From: Prevotella sp. MGM1 | Lineage (GTDB): Bacteria; Bacteroidota; Bacteroidia; Bacteroidales; Bacteroidaceae | DNA length: 64,000 nt | NCBI RefSeq assembly: GCF_002933775.1 | Contig: NZ_BEWV01000221.1 | Coordinates: 1 to 64,000 of the forward strand | Direction of reading: 5' to 3' | Shown: piece by piece, positions 16,574-26,300 of the stretch | How positions within the stretch are numbered: position 1 is the first letter of the stretch | How the letters are laid out: the number at the start of each line of letters is the position of its first letter | Made by a program: the position numbers and the translations under genes | Notes under the pieces: generated by a model | Told to the model about the DNA's origin: nothing | Databases searched by the model: none | Seen by the model: only the letters and a program-made list of their open reading frames with translations

Positions 16574-19555
16574 ATGAAACTATCGGTATTAAAACAAATC
16601 AATGTCGGTTTGACGCTATTGCTTTGTGCCCCTTCTATGGCACAGAAAACCGTGGGAGATTTTATCGAGTCGCGTTCGTATAATGAGGCAAGGCGCGGAG
16701 CGGAGCGGGTGCTCAGGTATCAACCGGACGGCAACGACTTCGTTTGCGTGAACGGAATAAACCGTTACAGCCGTGCGCTCTATGGCGGATATACTGACTA
16801 TCGCATAGAGACGAGCGACCGTCCTATATTTGCCATATACAAGAAACGTGATTATCGTAATATCCGTTTCCGTGCGGTATATGAAGGCCGAGAGCTCCAA
16901 CTCGATTCCACCAACTATTGTGAGGCACGCTATTCGGACGGCACACGCCGCTATGTGCTTGCCGATAAGTCATGGGGTGACGGCCGGCTGTATGTGGAAG
17001 TGGTGGCTTTGACAGACGAGGAAGGCGCTATCTGGAAATTCAGAGCCGACAACTTCAAGTCGCCTCTTTCGGTAAAGGCTCTTGTGTGCAATATCGCCAA
17101 TCCGAAGTTACACCGTAACGGAGACATCGGAGCGGACAAACCCGGATGCTTCGAGCCGGCCGCCGGCGACGCGGGGCTGACTACATCCGAATGGACTGCC
17201 GCCGATGGCAAGGCGGTGAGTGCCACGAGCTACTTCGCCGTGTCCGGTTCAGCCATAAAGAATACCGACAGCCGGCAGGCGGCAAAGCGTTTCGATGCTA
17301 CCCGCGACTATTTCAAGACGCTTGCTGCCCGTGTTGTTTTCAGCACGCCCGATCCCTATATAAATACTCTCGGAGGTGCTCTCGTGGTGGCTGCCGACGG
17401 CGATTGGGACGGACAGACATGGCTGCACGGTTGTATTGGCTGGCGCATGCCGCTGGCCGGCTGGCGTGCCGGTTATCTGGGCGACGTGCTCGGATGGAAC
17501 GACCGTGCCCGCTCTCACTTCGACGCATACGCCAAGAGCCAGGTGACAAAGGTTGAGCCAACCATTCCTCACCCGTCTATGGATCCGAAGATGAACATGG
17601 CCCGTGCCGAGAAGAAGTGGGGTACACAGATGTACAGCAACGGATACATCTGCCGTAATCCCGAGCGAGACAACCAGATGCACCACTACGACATGAACCT
17701 CAACTACATGGACGAGCTGATGTGGCATTTCTGCTACAACGCCGACACTGTATATATGCGCAAGATGTGGCCTGTCATCAAGTCGCATCTGGCATGGGAG
17801 AAGCGCAATTACGACCCCGACGGCGACGGCCTTTACGATGCCTACTGCTGTATCTGGGCGAGCGACGCCCTATATTACAGCGGCGGAGCAGTGACCCACT
17901 CGTCGGCTTATAACTACCGCAGCAATCTTCTCGCCGCCCGCATAGCCGAGATTATAGGTGAGGACGCCGCCCCATATCGTGCCGAGGCCGACCGCATATT
18001 GAAAGCCATGAATGCCCGTCTGTGGCTTAACGACCGCGGCCACTGGGCCGAGTTTGAGGAATCTCTCGGTTTGAAGCGCAAGCATGAGAGCGCAGCCCTG
18101 TGGTCTGTTTATACACCGATAGACTGCGGCGCCGGTTCGCCCGAGCAGTTCTATCAGGCGACAGAGTATGTGGATAACGAGATACCCCACATCACCGTCG
18201 CCACGAAAGACGCCGAGTATGGCTCAACCATATCCACATCCAACTGGCACCCCTATTCGTGGAGTATCAACAATGTGGCTGCCGCTGAGGTGATGCACAC
18301 CGCCCTTGCATATTTCGAGGCCGGACGTGCCGATGCCGGTTTTGCCCTCATGAAAGCGAATATTATGGATCAGATGTATCTGAGCGACAGCCCCGGTAAT
18401 TTCGGACAGCTCAGTTTCTATGATGCCGCCCGCGGCGAGTGTTACCGCGACTTCGGAGACTGTATCGGAATATCGTCGCGCACGCTGTTGCAGGGACTTT
18501 TCGGTATCGTTCCCGATGCCCTGAACGGCCGTTGCGTTGTCCGTCCAGGTTTCCCGTCATCGTGGGACAGCGCCTCTGTGGCCACTCCTTATATGACATA
18601 TAAGTATAAGCGCGTGGGTAATAAAGACGTGTATGATATTACACAGAACTTTGCCCAACCGCTCAAGATCGTGGTGCGTCAAAATCTGGCAAACGGCCGT
18701 TATCGTGACATCGAAGGCTCGGCCGAGGCTCATCAGGTGATAACCGTGGAGCGTCCCGAGGTCATCTCCGGACGCAGGGCCGTGCGTGCTGCGGTCGTGA
18801 GGCCGTCCGCGCGTGCGCTCGGACTCGACGAACCGACCGCCGGCCGCTATGTTCCGGTGAAGATGGACAAGGCCATGAACGCCAATGTGGCCGATATTTA
18901 CAAGAATGAATACCTCTCTCCTCGCTCTCCTTACACCACGTTGCAGATACCGGTGCAGGGTATCGGCGAGTGGTGTCACCCCACTTTGACCGCCGAGATA
19001 AACGACTCTGTGTTCCGCACGCTTGTCAAGAACGACATGTTTACCGTGGCGGGAGTACCTTTCCGCACGATGAAAGAAGGCCGCAACATCGTCTATACCT
19101 CTTTGTGGGATAACTATCCAGACAGTGTCACCGTGCCCCTTTCAGGAAAGGCGTCTGCCGCCTGCCTTCTCATGGCCGGCTCTACAAACCACATGCAGAG
19201 CCGTATAGACAATGGCATCGTCGTGGTGAGATACAAAGACGGTACGTCAGACACTCTCAGACTTGTCAATCCCGACAACTGGTGCCCCATAGAGCAAGAC
19301 TATTTTGAAGACGGAAAGGCATTCTGTCTGGCCTCTTCCCGTCCTTACCGTGTGTGCCTCGGCAACGGTAAGGTGAGCCGTGACCTCGGCCGCGAGCTTG
19401 GAATAACCGGCGTCTACGGCCGTCCCATTCCCGGCGGAGCCGCCCAAATGCTCAACATGCCTCTCAATCCCGAAAAGAAACTGGAGTCCATAACCGTGCG
19501 TACTCTATCGTGCGATGTCGTGATAGGACTGATGGGCGTGACACTTAAAAAGTGA
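16574..19555 (+). CDS. DUF4450-like secreted glycosidase-type protein
   Basis: The 993-residue product has a signal peptide ending in SMAQ near residue 23. The N-terminal part (about 40-250) is a beta-rich region; from about 270 to 700 it resembles an (alpha/alpha)6 barrel with glycosidase-like segments such as DWDGQTWLHGCIGWR, DPDGDGLYDAY and STSNWHPYSWSINN; the C-terminal 300 residues are beta-rich. This order fits the DUF4450 family of Bacteroidota polysaccharide loci. Catalytic acids cannot be assigned with certainty. It stands alone after the tandem repeat and before repeat copy B. A role in plant glycan breakdown is inferred from the fold and the nearby pectin genes, not shown. Confidence 0.65.
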   Translation: MKLSVLKQINVGLTLLLCAPSMAQKTVGDFIESRSYNEARRGAERVLRYQPDGNDFVCVNGINRYSRALYGGYTDYRIETSDRPIFAIYKKRDYRNIRFRAVYEGRELQLDSTNYCEARYSDGTRRYVLADKSWGDGRLYVEVVALTDEEGAIWKFRADNFKSPLSVKALVCNIANPKLHRNGDIGADKPGCFEPAAGDAGLTTSEWTAADGKAVSATSYFAVSGSAIKNTDSRQAAKRFDATRDYFKTLAARVVFSTPDPYINTLGGALVVAADGDWDGQTWLHGCIGWRMPLAGWRAGYLGDVLGWNDRARSHFDAYAKSQVTKVEPTIPHPSMDPKMNMARAEKKWGTQMYSNGYICRNPERDNQMHHYDMNLNYMDELMWHFCYNADTVYMRKMWPVIKSHLAWEKRNYDPDGDGLYDAYCCIWASDALYYSGGAVTHSSAYNYRSNLLAARIAEIIGEDAAPYRAEADRILKAMNARLWLNDRGHWAEFEESLGLKRKHESAALWSVYTPIDCGAGSPEQFYQATEYVDNEIPHITVATKDAEYGSTISTSNWHPYSWSINNVAAAEVMHTALAYFEAGRADAGFALMKANIMDQMYLSDSPGNFGQLSFYDAARGECYRDFGDCIGISSRTLLQGLFGIVPDALNGRCVVRPGFPSSWDSASVATPYMTYKYKRVGNKDVYDITQNFAQPLKIVVRQNLANGRYRDIEGSAEAHQVITVERPEVISGRRAVRAAVVRPSARALGLDEPTAGRYVPVKMDKAMNANVADIYKNEYLSPRSPYTTLQIPVQGIGEWCHPTLTAEINDSVFRTLVKNDMFTVAGVPFRTMKEGRNIVYTSLWDNYPDSVTVPLSGKASAACLLMAGSTNHMQSRIDNGIVVVRYKDGTSDTLRLVNPDNWCPIEQDYFEDGKAFCLASSRPYRVCLGNGKVSRDLGRELGITGVYGRPIPGGAAQMLNMPLNPEKKLESITVRTLSCDVVIGLMGVTLKK

Positions 19556-19595
19556 AAATATGTTGTAAATGACTTTGTTACCGATGTATTACTGT

Positions 19596-19997
19596 AATGA
19601 AAAAGTCATGGAATTAACACTTTGTTTTCTGTTGAAATAGAAAACGAATACGATACACACTGCTATATGCAATGCGATATGCCGCTTTTCGCCGTTTGGC
19701 GAAAAGCGGCTTTTTTTGCGACGGGACACCCGTTGGAGCGCGATTGGATGCCGGTTGCGATGCGTTTAGCGTCCCGTTGGCTTCCGTTCAGACGCTAAAC
19801 GCAACGCAACGGGACGCTGAATGAAAAAAATATTCATGGTATGTGGCGTAGGTTTGATAGTGGAAGTGGGTGCGGTAAGCGTATTGGGTTGAGATACAGG
19901 TACTTATGTGAAACGGCTCATAATTCGCTTATTTTCGGCCGTGGGATTTTGATTTTTAAATAATCGAAATATAAACGGGCTTTTGTCAATATTATTG
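19596..19997 (+). repeat. Dispersed palindromic element, copy B (about 400 bp)
   Basis: Same family as copies A, C and D. The left box starts 40 bases after the DUF4450-like stop with AAAAAGTCATGG, TTAACACTTTGTTTT, GAAATAGAAAACG and ATGCGATAT. The centre holds a terminator-like hairpin and then a palindrome with 19-base arms at 19755-19773 and 19791-19809 (one mismatch), built on GCGTTTAGCGTC and CAACGGGAC words, flanked by T- and A-runs. The right box reads TTTTCGGCCGTGGGATTTT, then AATCGAAATATAAACG and CTTTTGTCAATATT, nearly the same as copy C. The region from 19998 to 20263 holds no gene. Confidence 0.8.
19681..19717 (+). terminator. Terminator-like hairpin inside repeat copy B
   Basis: Arms GCCGCTTTTCGCC (19681-19693) and GGCGAAAAGCGGC (19698-19710) pair perfectly and are followed by seven Ts. 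It could end the DUF4450-like transcript, and it is part of the repeat architecture. Confidence 0.8.
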
Positions 19998-20263
19998 ATA
20001 GCTACCCGTTTTGCCGGATAAACCGGCCTGAGATCTCTTGCCGTTGGTATCTTTGCGCATCGAAATGTCATCTGACAGCCATTCATGTAGCATTGTTTCG
20101 ATAATGACGGTCATCATTGGTCGTTTTTGTCTGTTTTGACATAATGACATGAAAAGATGGTATTCGGATTGATTTATGTCATGTGATAAAGCCTTTATTT
20201 AATCTTTATGTAAAAAAATCTTAAAATCGGGGAGGTAATTAGTAAAAATTTATATAAAAAACA

Positions 20264-20271
20264 TATCTTTG
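20264..20271 (+). promoter_or_regulatory. Candidate -7 element for the M6 protease gene
   Basis: TATCTTTG matches TAnnTTTG exactly and lies 88 bases before the start codon. The -33 region is AT-rich without a clear TTTG. Confidence 0.5.
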
Positions 20272-20358
20272 CACATGGTGATACCAAAATGTCGATAATT
20301 GAGCGGTTATTCCGTTAAAAAGTAATTGAAGTATTGCTGATTGTGATAAAATGAACAA

Positions 20359-23166
20359 ATGAAAAGCTTGAAACGATTCATATTGATAACGTCTGTCGCT
20401 CTGTCCGCTTGTGTCGGAGCGTTTGCCATTCCGGCCAAGCCGGGGCTTGTCACCATGCGTCAGGCCGACGGAACGGAGTTGAAAGTTCGCATCGTCGGCG
20501 ACGAGCGTTCGCACCATTATCTCACCGAAGACGGTTATCTGATTGTAAATAAAGAAAACATTTTTTACTATGCCTCCGCTGATGACCATGGCAATATCGT
20601 GCGTTCGGACATACAGGCACGTCCTGTCGGCATGCGTTCGGCCGAGGCTCGTGATTATCTTGCCAAGGTGGATCTTCCGGCAGTCATGACAGCTCTTGAA
20701 AACCGTGACGTGCGTCGCCGTGCGGCTCTCGCCCCTCGTCGTAATGTGGGACTTTTCGAGACAGGCTTCCCGTCGAAAGGAGAGCAGAAAGGTCTTGTGG
20801 TGCTCGTGGAGTATAAGGATGTGAAGTTCAATCTGTCTGATCCTTACGACTATTTCAACCGCATGCTTAATGAAGACGGCTTTTCTGACTATGGCGGCAC
20901 AGGCTGTGCGGCAGAGTACTTCCGGGAGTCTTCCGTCAATCAGTTCCGTCCGCAGTTTGATGTCTACGGTCCTGTAACGCTGTCGCAGAACATGAGCTAC
21001 TATGGCGGAAACGACTATAACGGCAACGACAGTAATCCGGAGCAGATGGTAATAGAGGCATGCCGGCAACTCGACCCTACGGTAGACTTCTCTGAATACG
21101 ACCGTGACGGAGACGGGTATATAGATAATGTGTTCGTATTCTATGCCGGCAGGGGTGAGGCCAGTGGCGGAAGCCCCAGTTCCGTGTGGCCGCATTCGTG
21201 GAATGTCACATCGGCCACGAACACTCCTTGCATATTCGACGGTGTGGGACTCGACCGGTATGCATGCAGCAATGAGTGGGAAGGCTCGCGCCCCGACGGC
21301 GTTGGTACGTTCATTCACGAGTTCTCCCATGTCATGGGGCTGCCCGACCTTTATGCCACGAGCTATACGGGCGCTTTCACCCCGGGAGCATGGTCGGTGC
21401 TCGACTACGGGCCATACAATAACGACGGCCGCACGCCGCCGCTCTATTCGGTGTACGAGCGTTACGCTCTCGGGTGGATTTCGCCGCAGGTTATCGACCG
21501 TCCGGCCAATATGACAATGGAAGCCATAAGCCGTAACAAAGCCTGCATCATCCCAACGGCCGACGAAAACGAGTTTTTCCTGCTCGAAAACCGTCAGCAG
21601 GAAGGGTGGGACAAATATATACCCGGCCATGGAATGCTCGTGTGGCACGTGGATTTTGATGAATATGTGTGGGCTCAAAACACAGTGAACAACAACGCCT
21701 CCCATCAGTATGTGGACCTCGAAGAGGCCGATGGCAGGCCGACCGAATATACGCGGGCGGGCGATGCCTTTCCAGGCACCGGCAATGTGGCGTCTTTCAC
21801 CGACGACACCAATCCGTCGATGCGCGCTTGGAACGGAACACGGCTAAATCTGCCGATAACCGGCATCACCGAGACCGGCGGAGTGATAAGGTTTGCCGTG
21901 GCCGGCGGTGTTGAATTGCCCGATCCCGTCAAGGCACTCGGCGCCACTGATATTACGGCCGTTTCGTTTACGGCCAACTGGGAACCGTCGCCTGTGGCAT
22001 CGTCATATAAGATATCGGTATACACAAAGCAGACCACACCCGGTGGCAGGGAGATGACTGTTTATGTGGACGGATACAACATGCGCGATGCGGACGGAGC
22101 GCGAGCGACCGCGGTGACAGGACTAAGTCCTGAAACGACCTACTACTATGTGGTCTATGCCGTGGGCGAAGGAGGCAGGAGCGAAGCCTCGAACGAGATA
22201 ATTGTAACCACGTCGGAAGCCACGTTCGAATACCTGTCGCCAAAGTCATTGCCGGCCGAGAAAGTGACAGACAAATCGTTTGAGGCACGTTGGGAAATGA
22301 TGGCGGACGCCACGGGGTATCTCATAGACATATTTGAAATCACGCTTGGTGAGCCTTTCCGCGACACGGTTGACTTTGCGGACGGTGTGAGAAACCTGCC
22401 GGCGGGGTGGAAGACAAACTCCACGCTGTCTTATGCCAACACGGCATATTCGGGCGAGGCGGTGCCGTCGCTGCGCTTTGCCCGTGACGGATATATTGAG
22501 TCGCCGGTATATTCGGCCGATGTACGCTCGCTGACTTTCTGGCACAGGGGCGTGCAAGCTACGGCAGACAACCGGATTATAGTAAGCGCCTGCAACGAAA
22601 AGGGTGCGTGGAAAGACGTGGCCTCGCTTCCGGTAGTCAATGCGGCGGGTGGCTCGGTCACACGAATAGACTCGATCCCAAGTGGTACGAGAGCGGTGAG
22701 CATCACCTATGACTTACAGACAAAAGGCTCGTTGGCGCTTGACGACATAATCGTGGAATGGGGAGGAGACGAGAATGTGGCCGGCGGATATACCTTGGAG
22801 CTCACATACGCTACGGATAGGGTTGATGTTAAAGGGCTGGAACCGTCTTCTACATATTATTACCGGGTGACCGGCTGTGCTGGTGGCATGCGCTCGTTGC
22901 CCTCTGCCAAGGTTAAAGTGACGACTCTCCCGTCGGAAGAAACGGGTGTCGGGGATGTGGCATGCATGCGGAAGAGTGTCAGGGCAGACGGCCGGAAACT
23001 CATCCTTGACACCGATGACAAGGAACTGCCGATTACGGTATTCGGCATATCGGGTCATGTCATATATGCCGGGAAGGTGAACGGGCCGGCGGTACTGGAT
23101 CTCCCCGCTGCCGGATTGTATATAGTGCGGTTAGGCGACGAAAACCATAAAATATCGGTGAGATAG
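20359..23166 (+). CDS. M6 family metalloprotease, secreted, type IX-like tail
   Basis: A zinc endopeptidase of the immune-inhibitor-A family, likely exported and cell-surface or secreted. The 935-residue product has a signal peptide to about residue 23, a pro-region, then the catalytic domain with HEFSHVMGLPD at 320-330 (His320, Glu321, His324 and Asp330 match HExxHxxGxxD). DRDGDGYID at about 248-256 looks like a calcium site. Two fibronectin-III-like domains follow (about 520-620 and 630-850), and the last 75 residues end in a beta-sandwich tail with ITVFGISGHVIYAG and GLYIVRLGDENHKISVR, the pattern of type IX secretion cargo. The adhesin gene follows 143 bases downstream. Target proteins are unknown. 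Confidence 0.9.
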   Translation: MKSLKRFILITSVALSACVGAFAIPAKPGLVTMRQADGTELKVRIVGDERSHHYLTEDGYLIVNKENIFYYASADDHGNIVRSDIQARPVGMRSAEARDYLAKVDLPAVMTALENRDVRRRAALAPRRNVGLFETGFPSKGEQKGLVVLVEYKDVKFNLSDPYDYFNRMLNEDGFSDYGGTGCAAEYFRESSVNQFRPQFDVYGPVTLSQNMSYYGGNDYNGNDSNPEQMVIEACRQLDPTVDFSEYDRDGDGYIDNVFVFYAGRGEASGGSPSSVWPHSWNVTSATNTPCIFDGVGLDRYACSNEWEGSRPDGVGTFIHEFSHVMGLPDLYATSYTGAFTPGAWSVLDYGPYNNDGRTPPLYSVYERYALGWISPQVIDRPANMTMEAISRNKACIIPTADENEFFLLENRQQEGWDKYIPGHGMLVWHVDFDEYVWAQNTVNNNASHQYVDLEEADGRPTEYTRAGDAFPGTGNVASFTDDTNPSMRAWNGTRLNLPITGITETGGVIRFAVAGGVELPDPVKALGATDITAVSFTANWEPSPVASSYKISVYTKQTTPGGREMTVYVDGYNMRDADGARATAVTGLSPETTYYYVVYAVGEGGRSEASNEIIVTTSEATFEYLSPKSLPAEKVTDKSFEARWEMMADATGYLIDIFEITLGEPFRDTVDFADGVRNLPAGWKTNSTLSYANTAYSGEAVPSLRFARDGYIESPVYSADVRSLTFWHRGVQATADNRIIVSACNEKGAWKDVASLPVVNAAGGSVTRIDSIPSGTRAVSITYDLQTKGSLALDDIIVEWGGDENVAGGYTLELTYATDRVDVKGLEPSSTYYYRVTGCAGGMRSLPSAKVKVTTLPSEETGVGDVACMRKSVRADGRKLILDTDDKELPITVFGISGHVIYAGKVNGPAVLDLPAAGLYIVRLGDENHKISVR

Positions 23167-23309
23167 CGGGCTTATATATCGTTTGAAAGAGAAAAGAATA
23201 TGAAATAAGAATATAAAGAGGCAGGACGCTTCTGACACACTTTGCCGGAATAAAAGGGGATTTCTTCCGGTGAGGTGAGAAAACAAGATAATCCCCAAAG
23301 TAGACAATA

Positions 23310-26300
23310 ATGAAAAAAATGTTTACTATTGCTGTTGTCGCGATGGTTGCATCGTTGACATTCGCGCAGCTTCCTTTGGCAAAGAAGAAAACAGCTTCTG
23401 CCAATAAGCTGGAGCAGCTTGTCGACATGAAGACGTTGGCAAAGGAAGCAAAACAGGTAAAAGAGATGAAGGCTGCAATGGCGGAAAAAGCCGCGGCCGC
23501 TAAGGAAGAGTCTTCTTCTGTGTTACGTAAAAACAGTGTAAAGCACGGTTTTTTCCGGAACATAGAGGGGAAAGTTATCAACACATGGACGCTTGGCGGC
23601 TATCGTTCGGCATCTTCAGGCAAGCCTTACAAGTCGACGGCGCGTAAGACAACAACTCAGGAAGGCAACGTTACCGTAACCACCGATGCCCATGGTATCA
23701 TTACCGACGTTGCGGGTGTTGCTCCGAAGTACTATCAGCGTGCCGCTACCGGAACGGCATATTATCCTTCCAACAACCAGATGGCTATGGGAAGCCAGTC
23801 GGGTACAGTCACTGTCATTGAGGATGGTGACAATGTTTACATCAAGAACCCTATCACGCGCTATACGACAGGCGCATGGGTGAAAGGTGCGAAGAGTGGA
23901 AATGTCATTACTGTGGCTGCCCGTCAACCGTTGGATTATGATGCTGATTACAACGCGACAGCAAGTCTTCGTTGGGCTGTTATCACCACTGCCGGCAAGA
24001 TTCAGGCAGCTGATGAATATGCGCCGGTTTTCACGTTCACCGTAGACGGTGACGTGCTTACTCTTGAAGGCACGGCTGCTTTCACGGAAGAGGCCGATGC
24101 TTATTATATGGGTTTGTTATGGGATGATGACAACTCGAATGGAGGTTATGGCGATGCGGAGACCGTTCTGACATACGATCCCGCTTATGTGGCTCCTTCT
24201 ACGGAACTCGTCACGCTGCCTGCCGGTGCCGCACCTGCCGAATGGTACATGAATTGTGTATCTGTCTCAAATAGTGACGAGACCCTTGTTAATAACCAAA
24301 AAGTGAACGTCGCATTCGTTGACAACGACGTTTACGTGCAAGGTATATCGGAAGATTTCCCCTCAGCGTGGGTGAAGGGTACTATTGATGGTAATAACAT
24401 CACGTTCGCCAAGTTCCAGTATGCGGGCCAGTATGGCTCATACGATTGCTGGTTCATTGGTGTTGACGCGACAGGAGAGGCAGCCGTGATAAAGGATGCG
24501 GTGGCAACATACGATGCCGGTGCCAAGACCATTACATTCAAGGATGAAGTTCTCTTCAATGCGTCCGTGGATCGCGTATATTATCTCAACTGGTATTCGG
24601 ACGTGGTACTTAGTGCGGAGGAAAAGGAAATAGTTGAGCCTGTCATCACAGAGCTTACCGCCGATTTACCTTACAAAAACACATTTGATACGGAGGAAGA
24701 GCGGGCGCAGGCCGCTATCTATGACGCCAACAATGATAAGAGCACATTCACGATAGAAGAGCATTCAACGACAAAAAGCATGGTGGCGCGTTATCGTTAT
24801 AGTACCACTAATAAAGCTGACGATTATCTCGTGTTCCCGGGCGTAGCTTTGGAGGCTGGTAAGAAGTATAAGGTATCTGTCGATGCCGCTTCCAATGGTA
24901 TATCGTATGTTGAACGTGTGGAAGTATTGGCCGGTAAAAAGGCACAGGTATCCCAACTTACTATCCCGGTGATAGCCGCAACCGAAGTGACTGCCAAGGA
25001 ATTCACTACTCTCAGAAACGCGGAGTTTACGGTATCGGAAGACGGTACATACTATATCGCCGTCCACGCAATATCGGATCCGAATAAGTTCTATCTTTTT
25101 GTTGACAACTTCTCTATATCGGAAATAGACCAATTGGCGCCTGCCACAGTCGACGGCCTTAATGTCGTTGCCGATGCACAGGGTGCCAATAAGGCCACGG
25201 TCACATTCTCGGTTCCGGCCAAGAAAGTCAATGGCGATGACATAACAGAAGACGTGAAGGTTGTCGTTGAGCGCAACGCCGAGAAGATTTACTCTGAGAC
25301 AAAAGCTGCCGGAGCGGAGGTTGTCATAGCGGACGACAATGTTCCAAGCGCAGGTGACTATACCTATACCGTGACGGCTTATTGCGGTGATAAGGTCGGA
25401 GAGTCCGCCTCTGTGAAAGTTTACGTAGGTTATGACACGCCGGATATCGTCAGCAACATTACAATTGCCGATAAGAGCGGCTCCGTTGACCTCTCATGGG
25501 ATGCCCCGACAAAGGGAGCCAACGGTTATGTCATCAATCCGGCCGATTTCACATACGATGTCTATCCGGTTGATATTATGGATTTCTTTGGTATGCAGAT
25601 TCCGGTGACAGACTATGCAAATCCTTACGTAACAGGTCTGAAGGAAACTTCTGCCAATGTAGCTTACGATACGAACAGTGGAGAGCATGGTTTCACATAC
25701 TTCGCGGTTACGACATCGAACACAACCGGTCGGTCGGATGACGCGTATGCCTCAGTTGTTACAGGTGCTCCTTATCAGATGCCGGTATTCGAATCGGTAG
25801 CCGGTGGTGAGCTTTCTTACTGGTGGGGAATAGCATGCGATGCCAACAACAATTCTCTTCAAGGTGGTATGACCCTCGGAGAAAACGCTTCCGACGGTGA
25901 CGGGGGTTGCTTCTTGATGGCAGCCAAGACGGCAGGATGGATTAATTTGCAGTCAGGTAAGATCGCGCTTGCGGGAACAGTCAATCCTACACTCACATTC
26001 GACTGTGCGGCAGATGCGGCAACTCCTCTGACTGTCACTGTGATTACTCCCAAAGGCAAAAAGAAGATAGCAGACCTTACGGCTGGCACAAGCTATGCTA
26101 AGGCAGAGATTTCTTTGGCCGAGTATACGAATGAAGACTGGGTACGTGTGATAATCGAGGGCACGTTTACTGCCGCGTGCAACGCATACCTTGACAATAT
26201 ACGTGTGTTCAACATGGTTGATAACAACCTTGTTGCAAAAGGTATCGCAGCGAAAGGGTCGATTACTGCCGGTGAGGATGTGAAAGTAACCGTCACGGTT

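Noticed and set aside
20239-21705. Long minus-strand open frame (488 codons) over the M6 protease gene
   Set aside because: It is the antisense shadow of a gene with clear family motifs; its own translation is His/Arg/Val-rich with no family resemblance.
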